NCBI GenBank assembly: GCA_022340865.1
Contig: JAJDNC010000021.1
Span: 1 to 57,121 of the forward strand
Length of the DNA stretch: 57,121 bases
Source of the DNA: Gemmatimonadota bacterium
GTDB taxonomy: Bacteria > Gemmatimonadota > Gemmatimonadetes > Longimicrobiales > Gaopeijiaceae
Direction: 5' to 3'
Shown: positions 49,868-57,121 of the stretch, in pieces
Position numbering within the stretch: position 1 is the stretch's first letter
Layout of the letters: each line of letters starts with the position of its first letter
Position numbers and translations under genes: made by a program
Notes under the pieces: generated by a model
What the model was told of the DNA's origin: nothing
Database searches by the model: none
The model's input: the letters and a program-made list of their open reading frames with translations, nothing else

Positions 49868-52225
49868 TCACCGACGCGTCCCGGGCACCGGCAGCTTCAT
49901 CCGCCGCACGAGCGCCTGGAAGCGCGGGTCGCCGTGGAGCGCGGCGAAGGACGGATGCACGCCGAGGTACGGCATGGTGGGATCGCGTTCGTCGTACGCC
50001 CGCTCGAGCCAGTCCAGGGCCTTGTCGTTCTCGCCGGCGGTGGCGTACCAGATCGCGATGGTCCAGGCATCGATGAAGGTGGTCCGGGAGCGCGCGGCCT
50101 CGTAGTCGGCGGCGGCCCGCATCGCCCCCGCGTATCCCGCCTGGCGACGACCGCTCTTCAGGGCGTGCGCGACCCCCGAGTCCCCGGTGGCAACGGCCCA
50201 CTTCAGGACGGCCGGATAGGCCTCGTCGTGGCGCCCGGCCTGATGCAGGGTGAGCCAGAGGAGCCACAGCGCCCCCGGCTCGTCGGGGGAGCGCTGGAGG
50301 GCCGCGCGATAGAGCCCGATGGCGTCGTCGTAGCGGCCCGTCATGGTGAGGACGCCGCCCTCGATCCACGCCAGAAGGGGATCCAACGGGTCCAGCTCCC
50401 GCGCGCGCTCCATCTGCCGCATCGCCTCCTGCGGGCGGCCGAGGATGCAGAGGAGGTGCGCGTAGAACGCGCGCGCCGTCGCGTAGTCGGGCTCGAGGGC
50501 GACGGCCCGGCGGAACTCCCGCTCGCCTCCCGCCCAGTCCCACTCGCCGTAGACCTTGGCCTCCGCCAGCGCGTAGTGCGGCTCGGCGAGGGTGCTGTCC
50601 AGAGCCAGCGCCTTGTAGGCGGCCTCCTCCGAGGGTGGCGTCGCCTGCTGGGGCGTGTAGTAGCCTCGCTGCCGACCCACCGTCCACACCTCGCTCAGGC
50701 CCGCCCACGCCGGCGCGTACGTCGAGTCTCTCGCAATGGCCCGCTCGAAGTAGTCCCGCGCCGTTCGCAGATCCTGCGGCGTCGGCCTGTGCAGGTAGCT
50801 CATCCCGTGCAGGTACGCGTCGTACGCGTCCGGATCGATCGCGCGCGATCCACCCTTCCCCACCGGCTCGGGGACGGAGCGTCCGGGACGGAGAGCGCGC
50901 GCGATGTCCCCCGACACCGTTCGGGCCAGGGACGGGATCTCGGCCAGGGGGACGCTGTAGGCGTGGGACCACAGGTACTGCTCCGTGTGGGCGTCCACCA
51001 ACCCGGCCTCGAGGGACACGCTGTCCGCCGTGCGCGTGACGGACGCCTCTACCACCGCGTCGACGTTGAGCTCCCGGGCGATGGACCGCACGGGCTCGTC
51101 GGTGTTCCTGTACTGCATCACCGACGTGCGTGCGATCACGCCCAGGCCGTCCCGGGCCAGATCCGATATGAGCGCGTCCTGCACGCCGTCGAGGACGTAC
51201 CGGTGGGCCGAGTCGTTCGCCGCGTCCACGAACGGGAGCACGGCGAACCGACGTATGCCGCTTCGGCCGTGCACGTGCGCCACCCACCATCCGCCGGCGC
51301 CCAGGAGAAGCACGGCCGCCCCCGTGGCCGCGATCCCGAGCCACCGCATGCCCCGGGCGCGCCGCCCCTCTCTCGCCACCGCCTCCGCCGTGCTGGCACC
51401 CGCCAGGGCATCCGCGAACTCCTCGGCGGTCTCGTACCGGTCTGCAGGCACCTTCGCCAGCGCCCGCTCGATGGCGCGCTCCACCCCCGGCGGAATCGTG
51501 GATCGCAGGGTGCGGAGTGAGGGAACCGGATCGACGGCGTGCCGTGCCATCACCGCGAGCGGGCTCGAGCCCGAGAACGGCGGCTCCCCGGCCAGCATCT
51601 CGTACGCCACGCAGCCCAGGCTGTAGACGTCGGCGCGCGCGTCGAGGGTGCCCCGGGCGTCCGCCTGCTCGGGACTCATGTACGCAGGCGTGCCGACGGC
51701 CAGCCCCGTCGCCGTGAGGCGGTCGGTGCCGGCGACGTCGATGGCCCGGGCGATCCCGAAGTCCGCCACCACCGCCTGTCCGCCGACGAGGAGGATGTTC
51801 TCCGGCTTGATGTCCCGATGCACGAGGCCCTGGCCATGCGCATAGCTCAGCGCGGCGGCGACGCCACCGACGATCCCCACCGCCTCGGCCAGCGCCAGAT
51901 GGCGCTCGTGGCCGATCCGGTCGCGCAGGCTCGGCCCCTCGACGTAGGGCATGACGTAGTAGAGGAGCCCGTCGGCGTCCCCGGAGTCGAAGAGCGGCAG
52001 GATGTTGGGGTGCGAGAGCTTCGCCGCGACCTCGATCTCGCGGAGGAAGCGCTCGGAGCCGATGGACTGCGCCAGCTCCGGCGTCAGCACCTTGACCGCC
52101 ACCGGGCGACCGTGCTTCGTGTCCTCGGCGAGGTACACCGTGGACATGCCGCCGCGTCCGAGCTCGCGCTGGATACGGTAGCGCGCGCCGAGAGCGGACT
52201 CGAGGCGGGCAGGCAGGTCGGACAT
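49868..52225 (-). CDS. Eukaryotic-type Ser/Thr protein kinase with a TPR-like C-terminal region
   Basis: A 785-residue transmembrane kinase. The N-terminal kinase domain (about 15-275) is complete: glycine loop LGRGGMSTVYLA, Lys45 in AVKVL, the catalytic loop HRDIKPEN (Asp138), DFG at 155-157 and the GTPAYMSPEQ activation-segment end. A single helix (about 320-340) leads to an external region with an adenylate-cyclase-like TolB-type N-terminal part, then helical repeats typical of TPRs (for example ERAIARDSTYAPAWAGLSEV and RAALQRSPDEPGALW). It is a common kinase design in Gemmatimonadota and Acidobacteriota for signal-dependent regulation. ATG 52225 is used; an extension to 52294 is not supported. 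Confidence 0.93.
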   Translation of the reverse strand: MSDLPARLESALGARYRIQRELGRGGMSTVYLAEDTKHGRPVAVKVLTPELAQSIGSERFLREIEVAAKLSHPNILPLFDSGDADGLLYYVMPYVEGPSLRDRIGHERHLALAEAVGIVGGVAAALSYAHGQGLVHRDIKPENILLVGGQAVVADFGIARAIDVAGTDRLTATGLAVGTPAYMSPEQADARGTLDARADVYSLGCVAYEMLAGEPPFSGSSPLAVMARHAVDPVPSLRTLRSTIPPGVERAIERALAKVPADRYETAEEFADALAGASTAEAVAREGRRARGMRWLGIAATGAAVLLLGAGGWWVAHVHGRSGIRRFAVLPFVDAANDSAHRYVLDGVQDALISDLARDGLGVIARTSVMQYRNTDEPVRSIARELNVDAVVEASVTRTADSVSLEAGLVDAHTEQYLWSHAYSVPLAEIPSLARTVSGDIARALRPGRSVPEPVGKGGSRAIDPDAYDAYLHGMSYLHRPTPQDLRTARDYFERAIARDSTYAPAWAGLSEVWTVGRQRGYYTPQQATPPSEEAAYKALALDSTLAEPHYALAEAKVYGEWDWAGGEREFRRAVALEPDYATARAFYAHLLCILGRPQEAMRQMERARELDPLDPLLAWIEGGVLTMTGRYDDAIGLYRAALQRSPDEPGALWLLWLTLHQAGRHDEAYPAVLKWAVATGDSGVAHALKSGRRQAGYAGAMRAAADYEAARSRTTFIDAWTIAIWYATAGENDKALDWLERAYDERDPTMPYLGVHPSFAALHGDPRFQALVRRMKLPVPGTRR

Positions 52226-52400
52226 GGCCCCGCAATATGGGCGGTGCCCGTGCGCCGGCGCGAGCATGCCGCGAGCCGAAAGGTCATGATACACTGCTCG
52301 GACGAGGGCAACGCGCGACCCGGGCGCGCACGTCGAAGATGGATGGCGGGCGGGCGCGGAGCCGCGTTAGCTTGCGGAAGCGTGCAACCGGGGGAAAGCC

Positions 52401-52943
52401 ATGGAGAGCCTACGGGGCCGTCTGCTCATCTCCAGCGGGAGGCTCTACGATCCGAACTTCCGCCACACGGTGGTGCTGGTCGGGGAGCACAACACCGAGG
52501 GCGCGCTGGGCGTCGTTCTGAACCACCCCCTGGACGTCACGGTGGCGGAGGCGGTTCCGGCCCTGCTCCCTCTGGTGGAGCCCGACGATCCGCTCTTCCA
52601 GGGCGGGCCGGTACAACCGACCCACGCCGTGCTTCTGGCCGAGCTCTCGCGTCCAGAGCTGGCCGACATCCCCGTCTTCGGCTCCGTGGGCTTCCTCATC
52701 GGCGACGTCTCGGCGGAGGTGCGGCCGGACATCCTCAGGGCGCGGGTGTTCGCCGGCTACTCGGGGTGGGGGCCGGGACAGCTCGAGATGGAGATGGAGC
52801 AGGAGTCGTGGATCCTCGACCCGGCCGTAGAGGACGACGTCTTCACCGACGCCCCGGATCTCCTCTGGAGCCGGGTGCTGGAGCGCAAGGGACCCGAGTA
52901 CAGGCAGCTGTCGCGCCTGCCGTACGACCCCAGCATGAACTGA
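52401..52943 (+). CDS. YqgE/AlgH family protein
   Basis: A 180-residue protein of the DUF179 family with the standard landmarks: RGRLLISSGRLYDPNFRHTVV at the start (split by turns), GALGVVLNHPLDV, the LFQGGPVQ loop, VRVFAGYSGWGPGQLE-like strand (here ARVFAGYSGWGPGQLEME) and the C-terminal W-rich SWILDPA segment. The family is widespread and sometimes linked to transcriptional control (AlgH), but its biochemical activity is not settled. ATG 52401 is the family start and has GGGGGAAAGCC upstream. It is divergent from the kinase gene and convergent with the glycosidase gene. Confidence 0.93.
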   Translation: MESLRGRLLISSGRLYDPNFRHTVVLVGEHNTEGALGVVLNHPLDVTVAEAVPALLPLVEPDDPLFQGGPVQPTHAVLLAELSRPELADIPVFGSVGFLIGDVSAEVRPDILRARVFAGYSGWGPGQLEMEMEQESWILDPAVEDDVFTDAPDLLWSRVLERKGPEYRQLSRLPYDPSMN

Positions 52944-52958
52944 GCGAGCGCCCGGTGG

Positions 52959-55022
52959 TCACCGCTTTCCTGCGGCCGACCCCACCGGCGTCGCCTCGAG
53001 GTTCAGCACCTGGAACGGCGCGAGCTCGAAGACGTGCGGCGCGCCCGCGCGCATCTCGAAGGGCGGCTCGTCGGCGTCGGCCTTCCAGGGACTTCTCACG
53101 GAGAAGCGTCCCGTGGCCCCCTCGGGGAGCTCGAACGCCTCCTGCGCGTCCACGGCGATGAACCCACGCTGATCGCTGGGGTTGCGCAGCGTGAGCGTGG
53201 CCTTCTCCGGCGTCCAGGCCGCCCAGCCGTAGGGGTCGAAGCCGGCGGGGTCACCGCCCACCCAGTGGGTATCGCGCAGGATGTGCGCGTTGGCACGCGA
53301 CCACTTCGCGCTCTCGGCCAGGGTGTCCCAGTTGTCCGCGGTGAGGTTCGACGGCGTGACGTACATCTCCTGGAGCTGCGTGCCGTTGCCGAAGTAGACG
53401 CGGATCTCCGAGTCGAAGTCGTTCCCGGGATCGTCCTTCAGGTGGTTGGCGTAGCGGGCGTAGATGAGCCCGTGGAGCATGAGGGAGTTCAGCGGATAGA
53501 GCGGGCCCCGCTTCACGACGTGCTCGTACGTGGCGGCGTCGCGGTACGTCATCCACTGCTGGCGCCACGTGCCCACGCCGGCGAAGGAGTGGTCGTACCC
53601 GCCCCGCCACGTGGAGTCGGCATAGCGGAGCCAGAAGGGCGACGGGTACGTGCCCGTGGTGAGGTTCACGTACAGGTCGGGCTTGATGCGGCGCAGGTCG
53701 TCGATGAGGGCGATGGCCGCGTCGAAGTCCGAGTCGAAGCGGCTCCCCGGGATCACCGTCGACGCGTTGCCGGTGCCGTCGATCTTGAACTGGTTGACGC
53801 CGTACTTCTCGATGAACTCCACGCAGGTGTCGTGGAAGCGCTCGTAGTACTTCGGGCCGGAGAGGGCGAACCCGCCGTGGATGGTCTCGAAGCCCTGCGC
53901 CTCGCCGTACTTCAGCCGCTCCTGCCTGGGCTGGCCGTACCCGCCCCAGGGCGACAGCCACACCCCCGGCTCGGCGCCGTACTCCTCGGCCTCGGCGCGC
54001 ACCTTGGTGAAGCCGTCGGGGAAGCCGGGACCGAACCCCCAGAGCGTCTTCGGGTCGTCCCAGCCGTCGTCGAACAGGTACGACGACATCACCACGCCCC
54101 GCTTGCGGACCAGCTCCTCGCCGAAGGCGTCGATGACCTTCAGGGCCTCGGGCTCCGTGTACTTGTTGAAGTAGCCCAGGTCGTACCAGGAGTTGTAGTG
54201 CAGGAACGTCCGGTACGGATGGGCGCGCTCGCGCTCGACGTACTCGAGGAAGTCGCGGCGGAGCTGCCCGGAGCGCACCGCGCCCATCACCGACGACACC
54301 GTCACCGGCGCGTCGGGCCTCACCGGGAGCGTGCGCGGGAGCGCGCACGTCACCTGGCCGTCCTCCACCGCGCTCGACGAGAGCGGGTGCTCGAAGCCGA
54401 CGTACCAGTCCCCGAACACGACGGGGCTCCCCTTCACGGTGCCGCGCACCGTGGCGCCCGGCGCGTGCAGGTCCACGAGGGAGATCCGGCTCACCGGGAC
54501 CGGGGTGTCCAGCGCATGCAGCGTGACCTCCTGCCGCAGATAGCGGGAGCCGTCCCTGAGGACGCCGCGCCACGTGATCTCGAGTCGGCCCGACGCGTCG
54601 CGCAGCAGCACGGTGACCTGCCGTCCCCCCACGCGCTCGGCGAAGCGCGCCGCCCCGGCGTCCGGGCTCAGCGCTTCCACCCTGGGCGTGCCGAGGACGG
54701 TCATGGCGTTGGCGGGGATCACGCTGCCGTCGTCCAGCGTGAGCGTGAACACCGCCGGCGGCGGCGTGAACGTGCGGTGGTTCACCAGGTCCTCGACGCG
54801 CACGGCCCTCAGCCGTCCGTCGGCCACCTGCCACACCCCGTTGATGGCGCCGTTGCCCAGGGTGAGGTCGTTGGCGTCCAGCGAGGCGGAGGCGGGAAGA
54901 GAGCTCCCGCCGGAGCGGGCCAGCTCCTCCCAGGTCAGGACGCGCTCGAGCCAGGAAGGGGAGACGGCGGCGCCCAGGCCGAGGGCGGCGCTCCGGGTGA
55001 GGAAGTCGCGGCGAGAGGTCAT
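52959..55022 (-). CDS. Tat-exported GH36-like glycosidase
   Basis: A 687-residue protein with a Tat signal (SRRDFLTRSAALGLG) followed by an N-terminal beta-sandwich, a catalytic barrel and a C-terminal beta domain. The barrel contains YLFDDGWDDP, PGVWLSPWGGYG, QFKIDGTGN (candidate nucleophile Asp415) and a WRGGYDHSFAG segment that should hold the acid/base. This arrangement is that of GH36/GH27-type alpha-galactosidases, which cut alpha-galactosides. Homologues are often labelled enterotoxin in databases with no toxin evidence. The substrate may be another alpha-linked sugar. It is encoded beside a second exported glycosidase on the same strand, suggesting joint glycan breakdown. Confidence 0.85.
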   Translation of the reverse strand: MTSRRDFLTRSAALGLGAAVSPSWLERVLTWEELARSGGSSLPASASLDANDLTLGNGAINGVWQVADGRLRAVRVEDLVNHRTFTPPPAVFTLTLDDGSVIPANAMTVLGTPRVEALSPDAGAARFAERVGGRQVTVLLRDASGRLEITWRGVLRDGSRYLRQEVTLHALDTPVPVSRISLVDLHAPGATVRGTVKGSPVVFGDWYVGFEHPLSSSAVEDGQVTCALPRTLPVRPDAPVTVSSVMGAVRSGQLRRDFLEYVERERAHPYRTFLHYNSWYDLGYFNKYTEPEALKVIDAFGEELVRKRGVVMSSYLFDDGWDDPKTLWGFGPGFPDGFTKVRAEAEEYGAEPGVWLSPWGGYGQPRQERLKYGEAQGFETIHGGFALSGPKYYERFHDTCVEFIEKYGVNQFKIDGTGNASTVIPGSRFDSDFDAAIALIDDLRRIKPDLYVNLTTGTYPSPFWLRYADSTWRGGYDHSFAGVGTWRQQWMTYRDAATYEHVVKRGPLYPLNSLMLHGLIYARYANHLKDDPGNDFDSEIRVYFGNGTQLQEMYVTPSNLTADNWDTLAESAKWSRANAHILRDTHWVGGDPAGFDPYGWAAWTPEKATLTLRNPSDQRGFIAVDAQEAFELPEGATGRFSVRSPWKADADEPPFEMRAGAPHVFELAPFQVLNLEATPVGSAAGKR

Positions 55023-55150
55023 CGTGTAGAGCGGCCAGGGGAGTGGGGGTGCTCCTGCGTCCCTATCCCCGCCCCATTGGGTCGGGGGGGCGACGGTCTC
55101 GCCAGACTAACCGGGTCCCGAGAGTCGGCGCAATCGAGCGGGAGAGCGCC

Positions 55151-56845
55151 TCACCCTCCCGTCAGCGTGATGGCTACGCGGTGCTCGCCCCGCAGCGTCG
55201 CCGGCACCCCGCACGTCGTCTTCGCCACGCCGTCCACGGTGCACCGTGCGATCCTCCCTCCCGCCCCCCGGACCGCGACGACCAGCGTCATGGCGCGGTA
55301 CGGCACGCCGGTGAGCGTCGCGTCCCCCCAGCCCGCCGGCAGGAGCGGCCGGAAGTCGAGGCCTCCGGTGGTGAAGCGCATGCCGAACAGCCCGCGGTAG
55401 ATCATGCGCAGGTACGCGGTGGCGGACCACGTCTGGTCCTTCTCCGAAGCCCAGTGGTGGCCCGTCTGCCAGCCGCCGTCGGGCGCGCCGGTGCGCGCGT
55501 TGTAGATCTCCCGGAAGTCGCCGGCGGCCTCGTGGGTGCGCGTGTGCTCCGCGCTGCCCTTGCCCGTTGCGCTCCGGTCGTTGGCCGCGCCCGTAGCCGC
55601 GGCTCCCTCGCCGCCGCCGGTGGCCAGCGCCGCCAGGAGGGAGACCTCCCGCCCGAACACGGCCGCGTCGCCCGCCTCGGCGGCGGCGTCCGCCCAGAAG
55701 CCCTGCACCATGGGCCACACCACGACGTTGTGGCGGCCCGGGTGGTCGGCGTCGTAGCGGGCGAAGTGCGGCCACACGTCGGGAATGCCCCAGGGCTCCT
55801 CGTGCACGTGCTCGAGGATGGAGCGCGTACGCACGGAGTCGGCGACGTGGAAGAGGACGGCGAACGCCTCGCCGGCGCCCTCCTGGGAGGGGTCGAGGGT
55901 GCCCGGCGGCGCCCCGTCGCCGTCGTGGATGAAGTACCCGTACAGGCCCTTCGACGGGATCCAGAGGTGCCGGTTGATCGCCGCCTTCAGCGAGTCGGCC
56001 GCCCGGGTCAGGCGCACGGCCTCGGTGGCCGGCCGGCCGAGCTCACGTGCCATGAGCGCAGCTCGGCGGTACGCCTCGTAGTAGAGCTCGTTGGTGCTGA
56101 GCGTCATCTGCGTCGCCGTGCCCGGGTAGTCCAGAACGAAGGAGCTGGTCTCGGAGTCGGTGGCCGGCGGCGCGGGATAGCCGGCGATGCCGTCGTTGAA
56201 GAACGCCGGGCCCTCGAACAGGCCGTACCTCGCGTTGTAGTTCGCGACACGGCGGATAGCCAGCGTGTTGACGGCGGTCCCGTACGCGTCCGCCAGGAAC
56301 GCCAGGTCGCCGGTGACGAGATAGTGGTTCCACGCGCTCACGACCCAGACGCACTGATCCCACCACTCCTTGTCCTGCTGCACGATCAGGCCCCCGTCGG
56401 GGCGCTGCCTCACCACCGCCCACAGGGTGTTCCTCGCCGCCGCCGGCTCCAGCAGGCTGGCCGCATTCCACGTGTTCACCGAGGCGTCGCGGGTCCAGGG
56501 CTGGTGGTATCCGCCCCCCGCCCGGACGAAGGTCCCCGGGGGATCGGACAGGAAGCCGGTGGAGTCGTAGGCGGCGGCATCGTACGTCACCGTGTTGATG
56601 TCCAGCAGGTCGTGCAGGGCGAGCTCGTACGCGCGCCCCAGCGTCGCCTGGCGCGCAGAGTCCGCGAAGGTGAGGGTGGGGCGGCGGGCGGCGGCGTCCC
56701 GCGCGAGCTGCGCCGGGCGTGCCGGTTCGGCTCCCGGCACCGGACGGGCAACCAATGCCGACTGTCCCGCGAGAACCGAGGCGTCCGTCCCACCCCACGC
56801 GCCCAGGACGGCGACGCAGAGCGCCGCCCCCACCGTGCCGGACAT
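55151..56845 (-). CDS. Exported six-hairpin (alpha/alpha)6-barrel glycosidase
   Basis: A 564-residue secreted protein with a signal peptide (core about 3-22). Helix-hairpin sequence with many aromatic and acidic loop residues follows: PWTRDASVNTWNAASLL, VQQDKEWWDQCVWVVSAWN, ELYYEAYRRAALMARELG, VVWPMVQGFWADAA and HHWASEKDQTWSATAYLRM. The pattern is that of MGH1-like, GH63/GH37-related alpha/alpha barrels, with acidic catalytic candidates in WTRD and in EKDQTW. The exact family and bond cannot be named. ATG 56845 is favoured; a TTG slightly upstream would add a basic start to the signal peptide. The gene lies 128 bases upstream of the GH36-like gene on the same strand. Confidence 0.85.
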   Translation of the reverse strand: MSGTVGAALCVAVLGAWGGTDASVLAGQSALVARPVPGAEPARPAQLARDAAARRPTLTFADSARQATLGRAYELALHDLLDINTVTYDAAAYDSTGFLSDPPGTFVRAGGGYHQPWTRDASVNTWNAASLLEPAAARNTLWAVVRQRPDGGLIVQQDKEWWDQCVWVVSAWNHYLVTGDLAFLADAYGTAVNTLAIRRVANYNARYGLFEGPAFFNDGIAGYPAPPATDSETSSFVLDYPGTATQMTLSTNELYYEAYRRAALMARELGRPATEAVRLTRAADSLKAAINRHLWIPSKGLYGYFIHDGDGAPPGTLDPSQEGAGEAFAVLFHVADSVRTRSILEHVHEEPWGIPDVWPHFARYDADHPGRHNVVVWPMVQGFWADAAAEAGDAAVFGREVSLLAALATGGGEGAAATGAANDRSATGKGSAEHTRTHEAAGDFREIYNARTGAPDGGWQTGHHWASEKDQTWSATAYLRMIYRGLFGMRFTTGGLDFRPLLPAGWGDATLTGVPYRAMTLVVAVRGAGGRIARCTVDGVAKTTCGVPATLRGEHRVAITLTGG

Positions 56846-56962
56846 CCGGCGCAGCTTGCCCCGCAACTCGCCAAGCGGCCCTATTAGCCTTATAGTCGTA
56901 ACCGCCCCTCTCTGCTGCCCACTCCGTACATCCTGCGCTTCTTCTCGCAGCAAGGAGGCCTC

Positions 56963-57121
56963 ATGCTCTCCTCACGGTCACGTCGCTCGGCCGTCCTCCT
57001 CGCGCTGGTCCCCCTCATGTTCGTCGCCGCATGCGGACCGCGCTACTCCGACCAGGACATCGCCGCGGCGGCCACGCGCCTGCAGCATCTCTACGCTCTG
57101 CGCAACTACGAGATCGCGTCG
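56963..57121 (+). CDS. Putative lipoprotein, 3' incomplete
   Basis: The window ends inside this gene after 53 codons. The N-terminus is basic (SSRSRRSA), then a hydrophobic core and the lipobox VAACG (Cys about residue 24), so a lipid-anchored envelope protein is expected. The following residues (DQDIAAAATRLQHLYALRNY) form a helix resembling the first half of a tetratricopeptide-like repeat, which suggests a TPR lipoprotein. AAGGAGG lies five bases before ATG 56963, a strong ribosome-binding site. It is divergent from the six-hairpin glycosidase, and a TATAGT on the plus strand near 56891 could be part of its promoter. The product cannot be named from this portion. Confidence 0.75.
   Translation, partial: MLSSRSRRSAVLLALVPLMFVAACGPRYSDQDIAAAATRLQHLYALRNYEIAS

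Noticed and set aside
53034..55400. 788-codon plus-strand frame opposite the glycosidase genes
   Set aside because: Shadow frame rich in Arg, Val and His spanning an intergenic region; no family resemblance.

Overview
The window is about 57 kb of GC-rich bacterial chromosome, densely coding on both strands with short gaps. It contains no rRNA, recognisable tRNA, phage, transposase or CRISPR. The gene mix best fits Gemmatimonadota, or a similar soil phylum such as Acidobacteriota: two large orphan MacB/FtsX-type permeases, a eukaryotic-type Ser/Thr kinase with a TPR-like tail, Tat-exported carbohydrate-active enzymes, a DUF3078 beta-barrel-like protein, a TorF-like porin, an S9 peptidase and many lipoproteins. 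TonB, porin-like and lipoprotein genes imply a diderm envelope. The phylum is an inference from gene content, not from a marker alignment.

Bases 1-11,000 hold the tail of a propeller-like protein, a SET-domain remnant, TonB, a prolyl-tRNA editing deacylase, a large exported S9 peptidase, a degenerate GGDEF protein whose start region is tandemly duplicated, an orphan permease, a cupin and an NAD-type malic enzyme. At 11,173-11,516 (minus) lies an unannotated, strongly structured RNA candidate with its own -10 box and an intrinsic-type terminator. Bases 11,600-21,400 hold mostly information-processing genes: an active DEAD-box helicase, a LMW phosphatase/fructosamine kinase pair (probable protein deglycation), an aminotransferase, a DsbA-like protein, a catalytically dead DEAD-box protein that keeps an RNA-binding tail, HU with a clear promoter, an RCK-type potassium channel and infA.

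Bases 21,400-33,600 hold a lipoprotein, a cyclophilin, a DUF3078 protein, a complete sugar ABC importer operon resembling LpqY-SugABC (binding protein, two permeases, ATPase), an M28 peptidase, a galactose mutarotase translationally overlapping an ABC exporter, and an aldo/keto reductase. Bases 33,600-41,100 hold a start-less ORF, a hypothetical gene, the second orphan permease, a pteridine-reductase-like SDR in an operon with queD and queC (no queE), a xylose-isomerase-like enzyme and a VapBC-type toxin-antitoxin pair.

Bases 41,100-57,121 hold a TorF-like porin with an ammonium transporter, a NarL-type two-component system, an operon with two different Ntn-hydrolases (penicillin acylase family and a Tat-exported C45 family enzyme), a Ser/Thr kinase, YqgE/AlgH, a Tat-exported GH36-like glycosidase, a six-hairpin glycosidase and the start of a lipoprotein. 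A sugar importer, mutarotase, sugar isomerase and two exported glycosidases suggest a scavenging, polysaccharide-using lifestyle.

The best candidates for something undescribed are the structured RNA upstream of the malic enzyme gene, the pseudo-helicase with its small neighbour, the SDR-QueD-QueC operon, and the paired Ntn-hydrolase operon.
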